Source of the DNA: RBG-16-66-20 sp964564865
GTDB taxonomy: Bacteria; Pseudomonadota; Gammaproteobacteria; Burkholderiales; SG8-39
Direction: 5' to 3'
Length of the DNA stretch: 64,000 nucleotides
Assembly (NCBI GenBank): GCA_964564865.1
Contig: CAZMDA010000009.1
Span: forward strand, 1-64,000
Shown: positions 37,988 to 46,908 of the stretch, piece by piece
Position numbering within the stretch: the stretch's first letter is position 1
Layout of the letters: each line of letters starts with the position of its first letter
The notes under the pieces: generated by a model
Database searches by the model: none
Told to the model about the DNA's origin: nothing
What the model saw: only the letters and a program-made list of their open reading frames with translations
Made by a program: the position numbers and the translations under genes

Positions 37988-40774
37988 ATGTCGCTCGCCC
38001 TCATCATCGCGCTTCCGCTCCTGCTCGGCCCCACCTTCGCTTGGCTGGGCGCGCGCCTCGGCCGCCCGGGATCGGCCTGGGGCGCGGCCTCGGTCACGGC
38101 GCTCGCGCTCGCGCTGGCGCTCGCGCTCGCGCCCGACGTGCTCGCGGGCAGCGTGTTCACCTGGCGCGCGCAGTGGCTGCCGGAGGCCGGCCTCAACCTG
38201 TCGCTGCGCGTCGACGGCCTCGCCCTGCTGTTCATGCTGCTGGTGCTCGCCATCGGCCTGCTGGTGATCCTTTATGCCCGCTACTACCTCGCGCCCGAGG
38301 ACTCGCTCGGGCGCTTCTACGCCACGCTGATGGTGTTCATGGCGGCGATGCTGGGCATCGTCATGTCCGACAACCTGCTGCTGCTGGCGGTGTTCTGGGA
38401 GCTGACCGGCATCACCTCGTTCCTGCTCATCGGCTACTGGAGCGGGCGCGCCGAATCGCGCCAGGGCGCGCGCATGGCGCTCGCGATCACCGGCGGCGGC
38501 GGCCTGGCGATGCTCGCGGGCTTCCTCCTGCTGGGGGAGATCGCCGGCACCTACGAGATCTCGGAACTGGTGCTCAGGCGCGAGCTGATCCACGAGCACG
38601 CGCTCTACCTGCCGATGATGCTGCTGGTGCTGGCCGGCGCCTTCACCAAGTCGGCGCAGTTCCCGTTCCATGCCTGGCTGCCCGAGGCGATGGCGGCGCC
38701 GACGCCGGTGTCGGCCTACCTGCATTCCGCGACCATGGTGAAGGCGGGGGTATTCCTGATCGCGCGCATGTACCCGGTCCTCGGCGGCACCGTGGCGTTC
38801 GAGTACACGGTGTGCACGGTCGGACTGGCCACCATGGTGTTCGCCGCCTATGTCGCGGTGTTCAAGCACGACATCAAGGGCCTGCTCGCCTACTCGACCA
38901 TCAGCCACCTGGGCCTGATCACGTTCCTGCTCGGGCTGGACTCGCCGCTGTCGGCGCTGGCCGCGGTGTTCCATATCGTCAACCACGCCATCTTCAAGGC
39001 CTCGCTCTTCATGGCCGCGGGCATCATCGACCATGAGGCGGGCACGCGGGACATGCGCCGCCTGTCGGGCCTGTGGCGGCACATGCCGCATACCGCGACG
39101 CTCGCCATGGTGGCCGCGGCGGCGATGGCCGGCGTGCCGCTGCTGAACGGCTTCCTGTCCAAGGAGATGTTCTTCGCCGAGACGCTCGAACTGGACCGGC
39201 TGGGCCTCCTGGGCGAGATCGCGCCGTTCGTCGTCGTCGCCGGCGGCGCCTTCGGGGTGGCCTATTCGCTGCGCTTCATCCATGACGTGTTCTTCCACGG
39301 CGAGGCCGCGGGACTGCCGCGCACCCCGCACGAGCCGCCGCGCTGGATGAAGATACCGGTCGAGATCCTCGTCGCGCTGTGCGTGCTGGTCGGCGTGGCG
39401 CCGGGCTGGACCGTGGCGAGGCTCGTGGACACGGCGGGTTCGGCGGTGTTCGGCGCCCCGCTGCCGCCGCACGACATCGCGATCTTCCACGGCTTCAACC
39501 TGCCCCTCGCCATGAGCGCGCTGGCGATGGTGCTCGGCGTCATCCTGTACTGGATGCTGCTGCGCCGCTACAACCTGCACCTGCACGTCCCGTCGGGCTG
39601 GACCGGGCGGCTGCTGTTCACCCACGCGGTGGACGGGCTGGTCACGGGCTCGCGCCGCGCCATGGGCTGGCTCGACAGCGGCTCGCTGCAGCGCTACCTC
39701 GCCCTGCTCGTCGCCAGCGCGCTCGCCCTCGGCGCCGCGCCGTTCCTCGCCGCGCCGGGCGCGACGCTCTCCGGTGCGCGCGCCACGCAGGACGCCGACG
39801 CGGTGGCGGTGGCGCTCTGGCTGGTGCTGGCGGCGGCGACGGCGGGCGCGGTGCTGCTGCACCGGCAGCGCCTGGCGGCAGTGATCCTGGTCGCGGTGGT
39901 GGGCCTGGTGGTCAGCATCGGCTTCATCCACTTCTCCGCGCCCGACCTCGCATTGACGCAGATCTCGGTGGAAGTGGTCGCGACGGTGCTGATGCTGATG
40001 GCGCTCGCCCTGCTGCCCGCGGCCAGCCCTGCGGAGTCGGCGCCTGCGCGCCGCGGGCGCGACGCGCTGCTGGCCGGCGGCGCGGGGCTGGGCGTCGGCC
40101 TGCTCGCCTGGGCGGCGATGACACGGCCGCTGGACACCATCTCCTGGTTCTTCGTCGACAAGAGCGTGCCCGAGGGCGGCGGCAGCAACCTGGTCAACGT
40201 CATCCTGGTGGACTTCAGGGGCTTCGACACCCTGGGCGAGATCACCGTGCTGGCAGTGGCCGCGGTCGGCGTCGCCGCGCTGCTCGACGGACTGCGCGTG
40301 CCGCGCCGGACGCTTGCGGCGCGCCGGAGCAGCGACGATCCGTATCCGCTCATGCTCGCCACGGCGGCGAACGTGATGCTGCCCTTCACGCTGATGGTGT
40401 CCGCCTACATCTTCCTGCGCGGCCACAACGACCCCGGCGGCGGCTTCATCGCCGGACTGGTGACCGCGATCGGCCTGGTGACGCAGTACGTCGCGGACGG
40501 CTCGCGCGCCACTGCGCGCCGGCTCAGGGTGGATTTCGCGCGCCTGGCCGGCACCGGGCTCGTCCTCGCCGGCGCCACCGGCATCGGCGCCTGGCTCTTC
40601 GGCGCCCCGTTCCTCACCAGCGCCCACGGCGAGCCCCACCTGCCGCTGCTGGGGCCGGTGCCGGTCGCGAGCGCCATCGCCTTCGACCTGGGGGTCTACC
40701 TGGTGGTGGTGGGCGCGACGCTGCTGATGCTGGCCGCGCTTGCCGGCGCCGGCGAGCGCGAGGCGGAGGCCTGA
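37988..40774 (+). CDS. mrpA: Mrp antiporter subunit A fused to subunit B (MrpAB/PhaAB-type)
   Basis: The 928-residue protein combines an MrpA/NuoL core (FWELTGITSFLLIGYWSGR, FTKSAQFPFHAWLPEAMAAPTPVSAYLHSATMVKAGVF, HDIKGLLAYSTISHLGLITFLLG) with the MrpA C-terminal DUF4040-like part (ISVEVVATVLMLMALALLPA, DFRGFDTLGEITVLAVAAVGVAALLDGLR). An MrpB domain at the end has GHNDPGGGFIAGLVTAIGLVTQYVADG. The fusion is that of group 2 Mrp/Pha systems (Na+/H+ or K+/H+ antiport). A -10 lies ten bases before the ATG. It starts operon 2, A(B)-C-D-E-F-G. Confidence 0.92.
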   Translation: MSLALIIALPLLLGPTFAWLGARLGRPGSAWGAASVTALALALALALAPDVLAGSVFTWRAQWLPEAGLNLSLRVDGLALLFMLLVLAIGLLVILYARYYLAPEDSLGRFYATLMVFMAAMLGIVMSDNLLLLAVFWELTGITSFLLIGYWSGRAESRQGARMALAITGGGGLAMLAGFLLLGEIAGTYEISELVLRRELIHEHALYLPMMLLVLAGAFTKSAQFPFHAWLPEAMAAPTPVSAYLHSATMVKAGVFLIARMYPVLGGTVAFEYTVCTVGLATMVFAAYVAVFKHDIKGLLAYSTISHLGLITFLLGLDSPLSALAAVFHIVNHAIFKASLFMAAGIIDHEAGTRDMRRLSGLWRHMPHTATLAMVAAAAMAGVPLLNGFLSKEMFFAETLELDRLGLLGEIAPFVVVAGGAFGVAYSLRFIHDVFFHGEAAGLPRTPHEPPRWMKIPVEILVALCVLVGVAPGWTVARLVDTAGSAVFGAPLPPHDIAIFHGFNLPLAMSALAMVLGVILYWMLLRRYNLHLHVPSGWTGRLLFTHAVDGLVTGSRRAMGWLDSGSLQRYLALLVASALALGAAPFLAAPGATLSGARATQDADAVAVALWLVLAAATAGAVLLHRQRLAAVILVAVVGLVVSIGFIHFSAPDLALTQISVEVVATVLMLMALALLPAASPAESAPARRGRDALLAGGAGLGVGLLAWAAMTRPLDTISWFFVDKSVPEGGGSNLVNVILVDFRGFDTLGEITVLAVAAVGVAALLDGLRVPRRTLAARRSSDDPYPLMLATAANVMLPFTLMVSAYIFLRGHNDPGGGFIAGLVTAIGLVTQYVADGSRATARRLRVDFARLAGTGLVLAGATGIGAWLFGAPFLTSAHGEPHLPLLGPVPVASAIAFDLGVYLVVVGATLLMLAALAGAGEREAEA

Positions 40775-40775
40775 G

Positions 40776-41126
40776 ATGGAACTGCTGGTCGCCAGCGCAC
40801 TGGGACTGATGACTGCCGGCGGGATCTACCTGCTGCTGCGCCCGCGCACCTTCTCCGTGGTGCTCGGGCTGTCGCTGCTCGGCTACGCGGTGAACGCCTT
40901 CATCTTCGTCATGGGGCGCCTCGCCCCGGGCGCGCCCCCCATCGTCTCGTCCGGGGCGGCAGCCTATGCCGACCCCCTGCCCCAGGCGCTGGTGCTCACG
41001 GCGATCGTCATCGGCTTCGGCATGACTGGCTTCATCATCGAGCTGGCGCTGCGCCTGCGGCAGGACGCCGGCAGCGACCATGTCGACGGACGCGAGCCCG
41101 ACGGGGGCAAGCGAGGGGCGCCATGA
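40776..41126 (+). CDS. mrpC: Mrp antiporter subunit C, operon 2
   Basis: The 116-residue NuoK-like protein has three helices: ELLVASALGLMTAGGIYLLLRPRTFSVVLGLSLLGYAVNAFIFVMGRL and YADPLPQALVLTAIVIGFGMTGFIIELALR. The ATG at 40776 is one base after the mrpA stop. The end overlaps mrpD (ATGA). It is clearly distinct from the operon 1 mrpC and lacks its acidic tail. Confidence 0.9.
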   Translation: MELLVASALGLMTAGGIYLLLRPRTFSVVLGLSLLGYAVNAFIFVMGRLAPGAPPIVSSGAAAYADPLPQALVLTAIVIGFGMTGFIIELALRLRQDAGSDHVDGREPDGGKRGAP

Positions 41127-42658
41127 GCCACCTTGTCGTGCTCCCGATCGTGCTGCCCTTGATGGCGGCGGCGCTGCTGCTGGCGGTCGCGCCGCGCCCG
41201 GGACGCGCGCGGGCGCTTGCCCTCGGCGCCACGCTCGCCCTCGCCGCGCTGGCCGCCGCGCTGGTCCTGCTGGCCGGGGACGGCGCGCATCGCGTCTACC
41301 GGCTCGGCGCCTGGCCCGCGCCGTTCGGCATCGTCCTGGTTCTCGATCGCGCGGCGGCGCTCATGCTCGCGGTGGTGGCGCTGGTCGCGCTCGCGGCGCT
41401 GGCCGCTGCCATGCGCGGCTGGGACCAGCGCGGGCGCCATTTCCACGCCCTGTTCCAGTTCCAGCTCGCGGGCCTGAACGGCGCCTTCCTCACCGGCGAC
41501 CTGTTCAACCTGTTCGTGTTCTTCGAAGTGCTCCTGATCGCCTCCTATTGCCTGCTGCTGCACGGCCTGGGCCTGGCGCGGCTGCGCGCCGCGGTGCATT
41601 ACGTCGTCATCAACCTGACGGCCTCGGCGCTGTTCCTGGTCGCCGTGGCGGTCCTCTACGGCCTCACCGGAACGCTGAACATGGCCGACCTCGCGCTCGG
41701 CGTCGCCGCCCTGCCCGAGTCCGATGCCCCGTTCGCGCGCGCCGCCGGCCTGCTGCTGTTCGCGGTTTTCGCGGTGAAGGCGGCGCTGGTCCCGCTGCAG
41801 TTCTGGCTGCCCTCGGCCTACGGCGCCGCGAGCGCGCCGGTCGCGGCCCTGTTCGCGGTCATGACCAAGGTGGGGCTGTACGCCATCGCGCGCGTGCACC
41901 TGCTCATCTTCGGCCCCGAGGCGGGCGCCGCCTCGCTCGCGGGGGTGCCGCTGATGCCGCTCGCGCTCGCCACGCTGGCGCTGGGCGCGGTGGGCGCGCT
42001 TTCGGCGCCCGATCTGCGCGGCGTCGCGGCGCATTTCACCATCGTCTCGGCCGGCACCGCGCTCGCCGCGCTGGCGCTGCTCAGCCAGGCCGGGGTCGCG
42101 GCGGCGCTCTACTACATGGCGCACAGCTCGTTCGCGGTCGCCGCCCTGTTCCTGCTGGGCGGCCTGTTCGCGGCGCAGCGCGGGGAGGACGCCGACCGGC
42201 TCGCCCCGGGGCCGGCGCTCGCGCGGCCGGCCCTGCTGGGCGGCCTGCTCGTGGCCGGCGCCCTCGGCATCGCCGGCCTGCCGCCGCTGTCGGGCTTCAT
42301 CGGCAAGCTGCTGGTCCTGCAGGCCTCGCAGGGCGCGGCGGCGCCCTGGGTGTGGAGCATCGTGCTGGGGGCGACGCTGCTCGCCATCGTCTGCCTGACC
42401 CGCGCCGGCAGCCTACTGGTGTGGAACAGCCGGCAGGGGCCCGCGCTCGAGCCCGGCGCGCCCCTGGCCGAGTTCGCCCCGGCGGCCTGCCTGATCGGCT
42501 GCGGCGCCCTGATGGCCGTGTTCGCCGCGCCGATCCACCGCTACACCGACGCCGCGGCGGCGCAGCTGCTCGCGCCGCGCGCCTACGTGACGGCGGTCCT
42601 CGGCGATGCGCCGGCGCCGCGCGCGAGGCGCTTTCCCCTGCCGGAGGCGGCGCCATGA
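41123..42658 (+). CDS. mrpD: Mrp antiporter subunit D, operon 2
   Basis: The 511-residue antiporter subunit carries NLFVFFEVLLIASYCLLLHG (channel Glu), FAVKAALVPLQFWLPSAYGAASAPVAALFAVMTKVGLYAIARV and GLPPLSGFIGKLLVLQ. The length is normal for MrpD. Both ends overlap its neighbours by four bases, so translation is coupled throughout operon 2. Confidence 0.92.
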   Translation: MSHLVVLPIVLPLMAAALLLAVAPRPGRARALALGATLALAALAAALVLLAGDGAHRVYRLGAWPAPFGIVLVLDRAAALMLAVVALVALAALAAAMRGWDQRGRHFHALFQFQLAGLNGAFLTGDLFNLFVFFEVLLIASYCLLLHGLGLARLRAAVHYVVINLTASALFLVAVAVLYGLTGTLNMADLALGVAALPESDAPFARAAGLLLFAVFAVKAALVPLQFWLPSAYGAASAPVAALFAVMTKVGLYAIARVHLLIFGPEAGAASLAGVPLMPLALATLALGAVGALSAPDLRGVAAHFTIVSAGTALAALALLSQAGVAAALYYMAHSSFAVAALFLLGGLFAAQRGEDADRLAPGPALARPALLGGLLVAGALGIAGLPPLSGFIGKLLVLQASQGAAAPWVWSIVLGATLLAIVCLTRAGSLLVWNSRQGPALEPGAPLAEFAPAACLIGCGALMAVFAAPIHRYTDAAAAQLLAPRAYVTAVLGDAPAPRARRFPLPEAAP

Positions 42659-43149
42659 CGCGGCTCCTCCCCCAGCCGCTCATCAGCGCGATGCTGGCCG
42701 CGGGCTGGCTGCTGCTGACGGGCCTGTCGGCGGCGCATGCGCTGCTGGCCGTCGCCATGGCGGTCGCGCTGCCCCTGTTGACGCGGCGCTTCGTCGGCGA
42801 AGCCATGGGCCGGGCGCGCGGCTGGCGCCGGCTGTGGCGCGCGGCGCGCTTCACGCTGCTCGTCACCTGGGACATCATCGTCGCCAACGTCACGGTGGCC
42901 CGCCTCATTCTCGGCCCGCCGGGGCGGCTGCGGCCGGCGTTCATCACGGTGCCGCTGACGCTCGAGCAGCCGCTCCCGCTCACCCTGCTCGCCTCGATCG
43001 TCACCATGACGCCGGGAACGGTCTCCGCGGAGCTCTCCGGCGACCGCCGCCGGCTGCTGGTCCATGTGCTCGATGCCGACGACCTCGCCGCGCTCGCGGC
43101 GCAGATCCAGGCGCGCTACGAGCGCCCGCTGGCGGAGATCTTCGCGTGA
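42655..43149 (+). CDS. mrpE: Mrp antiporter subunit E, operon 2
   Basis: The 164-residue MnhE protein has two N-terminal helices and the domain LWRAARFTLLVTWDIIVANVTVARLILGPPGRLRPAFITVPLTLEQPLPLTLLASIVTMTPGTVSAELSGDRRRLLVHVLDADD. The start overlaps the mrpD stop (ATGA) and the end overlaps the GTG of mrpF (GTGA). Confidence 0.9.
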   Translation: MTRLLPQPLISAMLAAGWLLLTGLSAAHALLAVAMAVALPLLTRRFVGEAMGRARGWRRLWRAARFTLLVTWDIIVANVTVARLILGPPGRLRPAFITVPLTLEQPLPLTLLASIVTMTPGTVSAELSGDRRRLLVHVLDADDLAALAAQIQARYERPLAEIFA

Positions 43150-43415
43150 TCGACGTCGCTCTCGACATCGCCTTCGGCTCGATCGGGCTGGCGATGCTGC
43201 TCGCGCTGTGGCGCCTGGTGCGCGGGCCCGACACCCTGGACCGGATCCTGGCGCTGGACACGATGTACATCAACGCCGTGGCCTTCATCGTGCTGCTCGG
43301 CGTCCGCACCGGATCCGCGGTCTACTTCGAGGCGGCCCTGCTGATCGCGCTGTTCGGCTTTGTCGCCACCGTCGCGCTGGCGCGCTACGTCGCGCGCGGC
43401 GACGTCATGGACTGA
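43146..43415 (+). CDS. mrpF: Mrp antiporter subunit F, operon 2
   Basis: The 89-residue protein has three helices and MnhF marks (LVRGPDTLDRILALDTMYINAVAFIVLLGVRTGSAVYFEAALLIALFGFVATVALARYVARGDVMD). The GTG at 43146 overlaps the mrpE stop. Nine bases separate it from mrpG, with GGAGG just before that gene's ATG. Confidence 0.9.
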   Translation: MIDVALDIAFGSIGLAMLLALWRLVRGPDTLDRILALDTMYINAVAFIVLLGVRTGSAVYFEAALLIALFGFVATVALARYVARGDVMD

Positions 43416-43424
43416 GGAGGCGCC

Positions 43425-43739
43425 ATGGGAGAGATTCTCGTTTGCGCATTCCTGCTGGTCGGCAGCTTCTTCGTCCTGGTGGGCGCGATCGGCCTCGCGC
43501 GCCTGCCGGATTTCTTCATGCGGCTGCATGCGCCCACGAAGGCGACCACGCTCGGCGTCGGCGGCATGCTGCTCGCGTCGATGACGCATTTCCTGCTGCT
43601 CGGCGATCCGGGGGCGCGCGAGCTGCTGATCACGCTGTTCCTGTTCGTCACCGCGCCGGTGAGCGCGCACATGCTGGCACGCGCCGCCCTCCGGCACCGC
43701 CTGCGCTCGCGCGCGCCGCTGCCGCCGGAACGGGACTGA
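43425..43739 (+). CDS. mrpG: Mrp antiporter subunit G, operon 2
   Basis: The 104-residue MnhG protein reads GAIGLARLPDFFMRLHAPTKATTLGVGGMLLASMTHFLL, then LFLFVTAPVSAHMLARAALRHRL. AGGAGG lies just before the ATG. It ends operon 2 and is convergent with the amidotransferase gene, 31 bp away. Confidence 0.9.
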   Translation: MGEILVCAFLLVGSFFVLVGAIGLARLPDFFMRLHAPTKATTLGVGGMLLASMTHFLLLGDPGARELLITLFLFVTAPVSAHMLARAALRHRLRSRAPLPPERD

Positions 43740-43770
43740 GCGCGGCAGCAGGGCGTGGCTGCGGCGCGCC

Positions 43771-44559
43771 TCAGCCGCCGCGCGCCTCGGCCGCCGCGCC
43801 CAGGAACTCGCGCATCACCGGCTCGGCGTCCAGCAGGCCGGCATCGCCGCCGTGGTGGAACTCCGGATGCCACTGCAGGCCGGCGACGTAGCTCGCGCCG
43901 CGCCAGCGGATGGCCTCGATCACGCCGTCGGCGGGCGAGCGCGCCTCGACCTCCAGGCCGCGGCCGAGCGCCTTGATCGCCTGGTGGTGGATGGAGTTGA
44001 CCGTCGCGCGCCGGGTGAGGCCGTACAGGCGCGACAGCCCCGAGCCGGGCACGATCTCGATCTCGTGCGCGTTCCGGTCGTAGGCGGCGGCATCGACGTG
44101 GCGCACGGCGGCGCCGACCTCGGTTTCGATGTCCTGGTGCAGCGTGCCGCCCAGCGCCACGTTGATGAGCTGCAGGCCGCGGCAGATGCCCAGCACCGGC
44201 TTGCCCTGGATGACGCACTCCCAGAACAGCTCGATCTCGTAGCGGTCGCGCACCCGGTCGCCGGCCCATTCGGGCCGCAGCGGCGCCTCGCCGTAGCTCT
44301 CCGGGCTGAGGTCGGCGCCGCCCTGCAGCACCAGGCCGTCGAGCGAACGCACGTAGTCCCCGAGCAGCACGCTGGAGCGCGACACGTCCGCGCCGCCGGT
44401 GATCGCCGGGATCATGTAGGCGAGCGCCTCGTGCGCGAGCAGCCAGTGCGCCACCGACTGCTCCAGGTACTGCAGCGTCTTGCCGCGGAAGCCGAGCTCG
44501 GCCGGCGGCCGGTGCAGGATGCGCGCCGACAGCCCGATGCGCAGGCGGCCCGCGCTCAC
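43771..44559 (-). CDS. puuD: Class I glutamine amidotransferase, gamma-glutamyl-GABA hydrolase (PuuD) type
   Basis: The 262-residue peptidase C26 enzyme has its nucleophile Cys126 in PVLGICRGLQLINVALGG and the His231-x-Glu233 pair in LQWHPEF. LVLQGGADLSPESYG and HHQAIKALGRGLEVEARSPDGVIEA-like segments are also typical. PuuD frees GABA from gamma-glutamyl-GABA. Here the neighbour is a YbdK-type gamma-glutamyl ligase, so the two may make and break gamma-glutamyl bonds. The GTG at 44559 is four bases from that gene's stop. Confidence 0.85.
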   Translation of the reverse strand: MSAGRLRIGLSARILHRPPAELGFRGKTLQYLEQSVAHWLLAHEALAYMIPAITGGADVSRSSVLLGDYVRSLDGLVLQGGADLSPESYGEAPLRPEWAGDRVRDRYEIELFWECVIQGKPVLGICRGLQLINVALGGTLHQDIETEVGAAVRHVDAAAYDRNAHEIEIVPGSGLSRLYGLTRRATVNSIHHQAIKALGRGLEVEARSPADGVIEAIRWRGASYVAGLQWHPEFHHGGDAGLLDAEPVMREFLGAAAEARGG

Positions 44560-44563
44560 TTTC

Positions 44564-45682
44564 TCACGTCGCCGCGCGCAGTCGCTCGACCTGCCGCCAG
44601 ACCAGGTCCGGCAGCGAGCCGCTGGCCGCGTGCTGCTCGCGCATCCAGCGCGCGTCGTTGCCGCCCTGGACGATGGCCGCGATCTCCCGCAGCGCGCCCT
44701 CGGACTCCAGCTCCCGCGCGTGCACCGCGAGCGCGGCGAGCGAGGCGTTCACTTCCTCGGCGAGGCTGCGGCGCGAGCCCGCCCCGGCGTCGATGAACTC
44801 GCCCTCCAGCCCGAAGCGGCAGGCCTGGAAGCGGTTGTAGGTGTAGGCGAGGTAGGCATCCTCGGAGACCGGGTGCGGCCGCTCGACCAGCAGCCAGCGC
44901 GCCAGGGCCTGGGCATAGGCGGCGAGCGCGGCGGCGCGCTCGACCGTGAGCGGGGTGTCGCAGACCCGGATCTCGATGGTGCCGAACTCGGGCTTGGGGC
45001 GGATGTCCCAGTAGAAGTCCTTCATGCTCTCGATGATGCCGGCGCCGCGCATCTTGCCGAAGAAGGCGTTGAACTCGTCCCAGCTGCGCACGAAGGGCGC
45101 GCGCCCCGAGAGCGGGAACGCGAACACCGCGTTCAGGCGCGAGGAGTCGAAGGCGGTGTCCACGCCCTGGTAGAACGGCGAGGCGGCCGAGAGCGCGATC
45201 AGGTGCGGCATGTAGCGCGACATCGCGTGCAGCAGGTACAGCGCGTCGTCGCCGTCGGCGCAGCCGATGTGCACGTGCTGGCCGAACACCGTGAACTGCT
45301 TGGCGAGGTAGCCATAGAGCTGCGACACCTGGCGCATGCGCGGCGCGTCCATGATGCGCCGCTCGCTCCAGTGCTGGAACGGGTGCGCGCCGCCGCCGGC
45401 GACGCCGACGTTGAGGCGCGCCGCGGCCTGCAGCAGCACGTCCCGGATCTGCCGCAGCTCGGCGAGCAGCGGCCCATGGCGGGTGTGGATGCCGGTGCTG
45501 ATCTCGATCATGCTCTCGGTGATCTCGGGCTTGATCTCCCCGGGATGGGCGAGCTTGGCGGTCTGGGTGAGCAGGTCCGAGGCGGCGCGCGTCAGGTCGC
45601 AGTCGCGCGAGTTGACCAGCTGCAGCTCGAGCTCGACCCCCATGGTGAGGGGCGCCGACTTCCTGAAATCGAGGCGCTCCAT
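44564..45682 (-). CDS. ybdK: YbdK-type carboxylate-amine ligase (GCS2 family)
   Basis: The 372-residue protein belongs to glutamate-cysteine ligase family 2: PLTMGVELELQLVN (Glu in the Mg/ATP site), EITESMIEISTGIH, VFGQHVHIGCADGDDALYLLHAMSRYMPHLIALSAASPFYQGVDTAFDSSR, and RPKPEFGTIEIRVCDTPLTVERAAALAA. Members ligate glutamate to cysteine or another amine. Its ATG lies two bases after the stop of a CPA2 antiporter gene, and Kef-type antiporters are glutathione-gated, so a functional link is possible (inference). Confidence 0.88.
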   Translation of the reverse strand: MERLDFRKSAPLTMGVELELQLVNSRDCDLTRAASDLLTQTAKLAHPGEIKPEITESMIEISTGIHTRHGPLLAELRQIRDVLLQAAARLNVGVAGGGAHPFQHWSERRIMDAPRMRQVSQLYGYLAKQFTVFGQHVHIGCADGDDALYLLHAMSRYMPHLIALSAASPFYQGVDTAFDSSRLNAVFAFPLSGRAPFVRSWDEFNAFFGKMRGAGIIESMKDFYWDIRPKPEFGTIEIRVCDTPLTVERAAALAAYAQALARWLLVERPHPVSEDAYLAYTYNRFQACRFGLEGEFIDAGAGSRRSLAEEVNASLAALAVHARELESEGALREIAAIVQGGNDARWMREQHAASGSLPDLVWRQVERLRAAT

Positions 45683-45684
45683 GC

Positions 45685-46908
45685 TCAGGACCGCTCCCCG
45701 GCCGTCTCGCCGGCGCGCACCAGCGCGAACTGCGCCAGCAGCGGCCCGAGCAGCTCGAGGATCGCGACCGCCGAGATCACGATCGCCGCGAGCGACGGGC
45801 CCAGCTGCGGGTAGAGCCGGGTGGTGTCGTGCAGCAGCACCAGGGCGACGCCGGACATCGGCGTCAGCGCGAGCACGAGCAGCGAGGCCTTGCGCACCGG
45901 CAGCCCCGAGGCCGGCGCGAGCGCGAACACGCCCAGCGCCTTGCCCGCGACGCGCGCCGCCACCAGCACCCCGCCGGCGACCGCGCCGGTGGCGAGCATG
46001 CCGACGTCGATGCGCGCCGCGGTCGCGGCGAACAGCAGGATCAGCAGCACCCCGCCGACGCGGCCGAAGCTGAGCGCGACGAACAGGCGCTCGCGGTCCA
46101 GGATGCGGATCGCCACGCCGTAGCCCAGGAGCGTCAGCGCCATGGACAGCTTGAGCGCGTCGGCTGCCCAGACCGCGGCGGCCACCAGCGCGAGGATGCA
46201 GAAGAACTGCGCGTCGTGGCGCCGCCCGAGCAGGCGCAGCAGCGCAAGCGTGGCGGCGGCGAGCGCCGTCGCGGCCGCGAGCGAGCCGAAGATCAGGTAG
46301 AGGGGGTGCAGGACCGCCGCCTGCCAGCCGTGCGCGTGCTCGCGCGCCAGCCATGACAGCAGCACGCCGACGGCGATGACCGCATACACCGTGTTGAGCG
46401 CGCTCAGCAGCAGCAGCCGCTCGGTGACCTGTCCCTGGGCGCGCAGCTCCCGCACCAGCGTCAGCGTGACCGCGGGCGCGGTCGAGATCCCGATCGCGGC
46501 GGCGGCGGCGGCCACCAGCGGCGGCGCGCCCAGCACGAGCAGCACCGCGCACATGGCGCCGAACGCGAACGCGGACTCGAGCACGCTGGTGCCCAGCAGC
46601 CAGGGGTTGCGCCGCAGCCAGCCCGGGTCGACGCGCTGGCCCAGCTCGAACAGAACCACGCCGAGCGCCAGGTCGAGCAGCGGCCGCATCGCCTCCAGCG
46701 CCCGCTGGTCGAGCAGGCCGAGCACGTGCGGCCCGAGCAGCGCGCCGACCAGGCCCCAGCCCAGCAGCCGCGGCAGCTGCAGCCAGCGCTGGACCGCCTC
46801 CCCGGCGAGCACCGCGGCGAGCAGCATCAGCGCGGTCCACGGCAGCGAGGCGCCGAGGCCGCGCAGGTCGGGCAGGAAGAACAGCTCGTCCAGGACGACC
46901 GCGCTCAC
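45685..46908 (-). CDS. CPA2-type monovalent cation:proton antiporter
   Basis: The 407-residue protein has about 12 helices and Na/H-exchanger domain features: LQLPRLLGWGLVGALLGPHVLGLL, LLDLALGVVLFELGQRVD and AAIGISTAPAVTLTLVRELRAQGQVTERLLLLSALNTVYAVI. It has no C-terminal TrkA-N domain, so it is not a full KefB/C. The GTG at 46908 overlaps the mscS stop (GTGA) and the 3' end is coupled to ybdK. It probably moves K+ or Na+ out against H+. Confidence 0.87.
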   Translation of the reverse strand: MSAVVLDELFFLPDLRGLGASLPWTALMLLAAVLAGEAVQRWLQLPRLLGWGLVGALLGPHVLGLLDQRALEAMRPLLDLALGVVLFELGQRVDPGWLRRNPWLLGTSVLESAFAFGAMCAVLLVLGAPPLVAAAAAAIGISTAPAVTLTLVRELRAQGQVTERLLLLSALNTVYAVIAVGVLLSWLAREHAHGWQAAVLHPLYLIFGSLAAATALAAATLALLRLLGRRHDAQFFCILALVAAAVWAADALKLSMALTLLGYGVAIRILDRERLFVALSFGRVGGVLLILLFAATAARIDVGMLATGAVAGGVLVAARVAGKALGVFALAPASGLPVRKASLLVLALTPMSGVALVLLHDTTRLYPQLGPSLAAIVISAVAILELLGPLLAQFALVRAGETAGERS

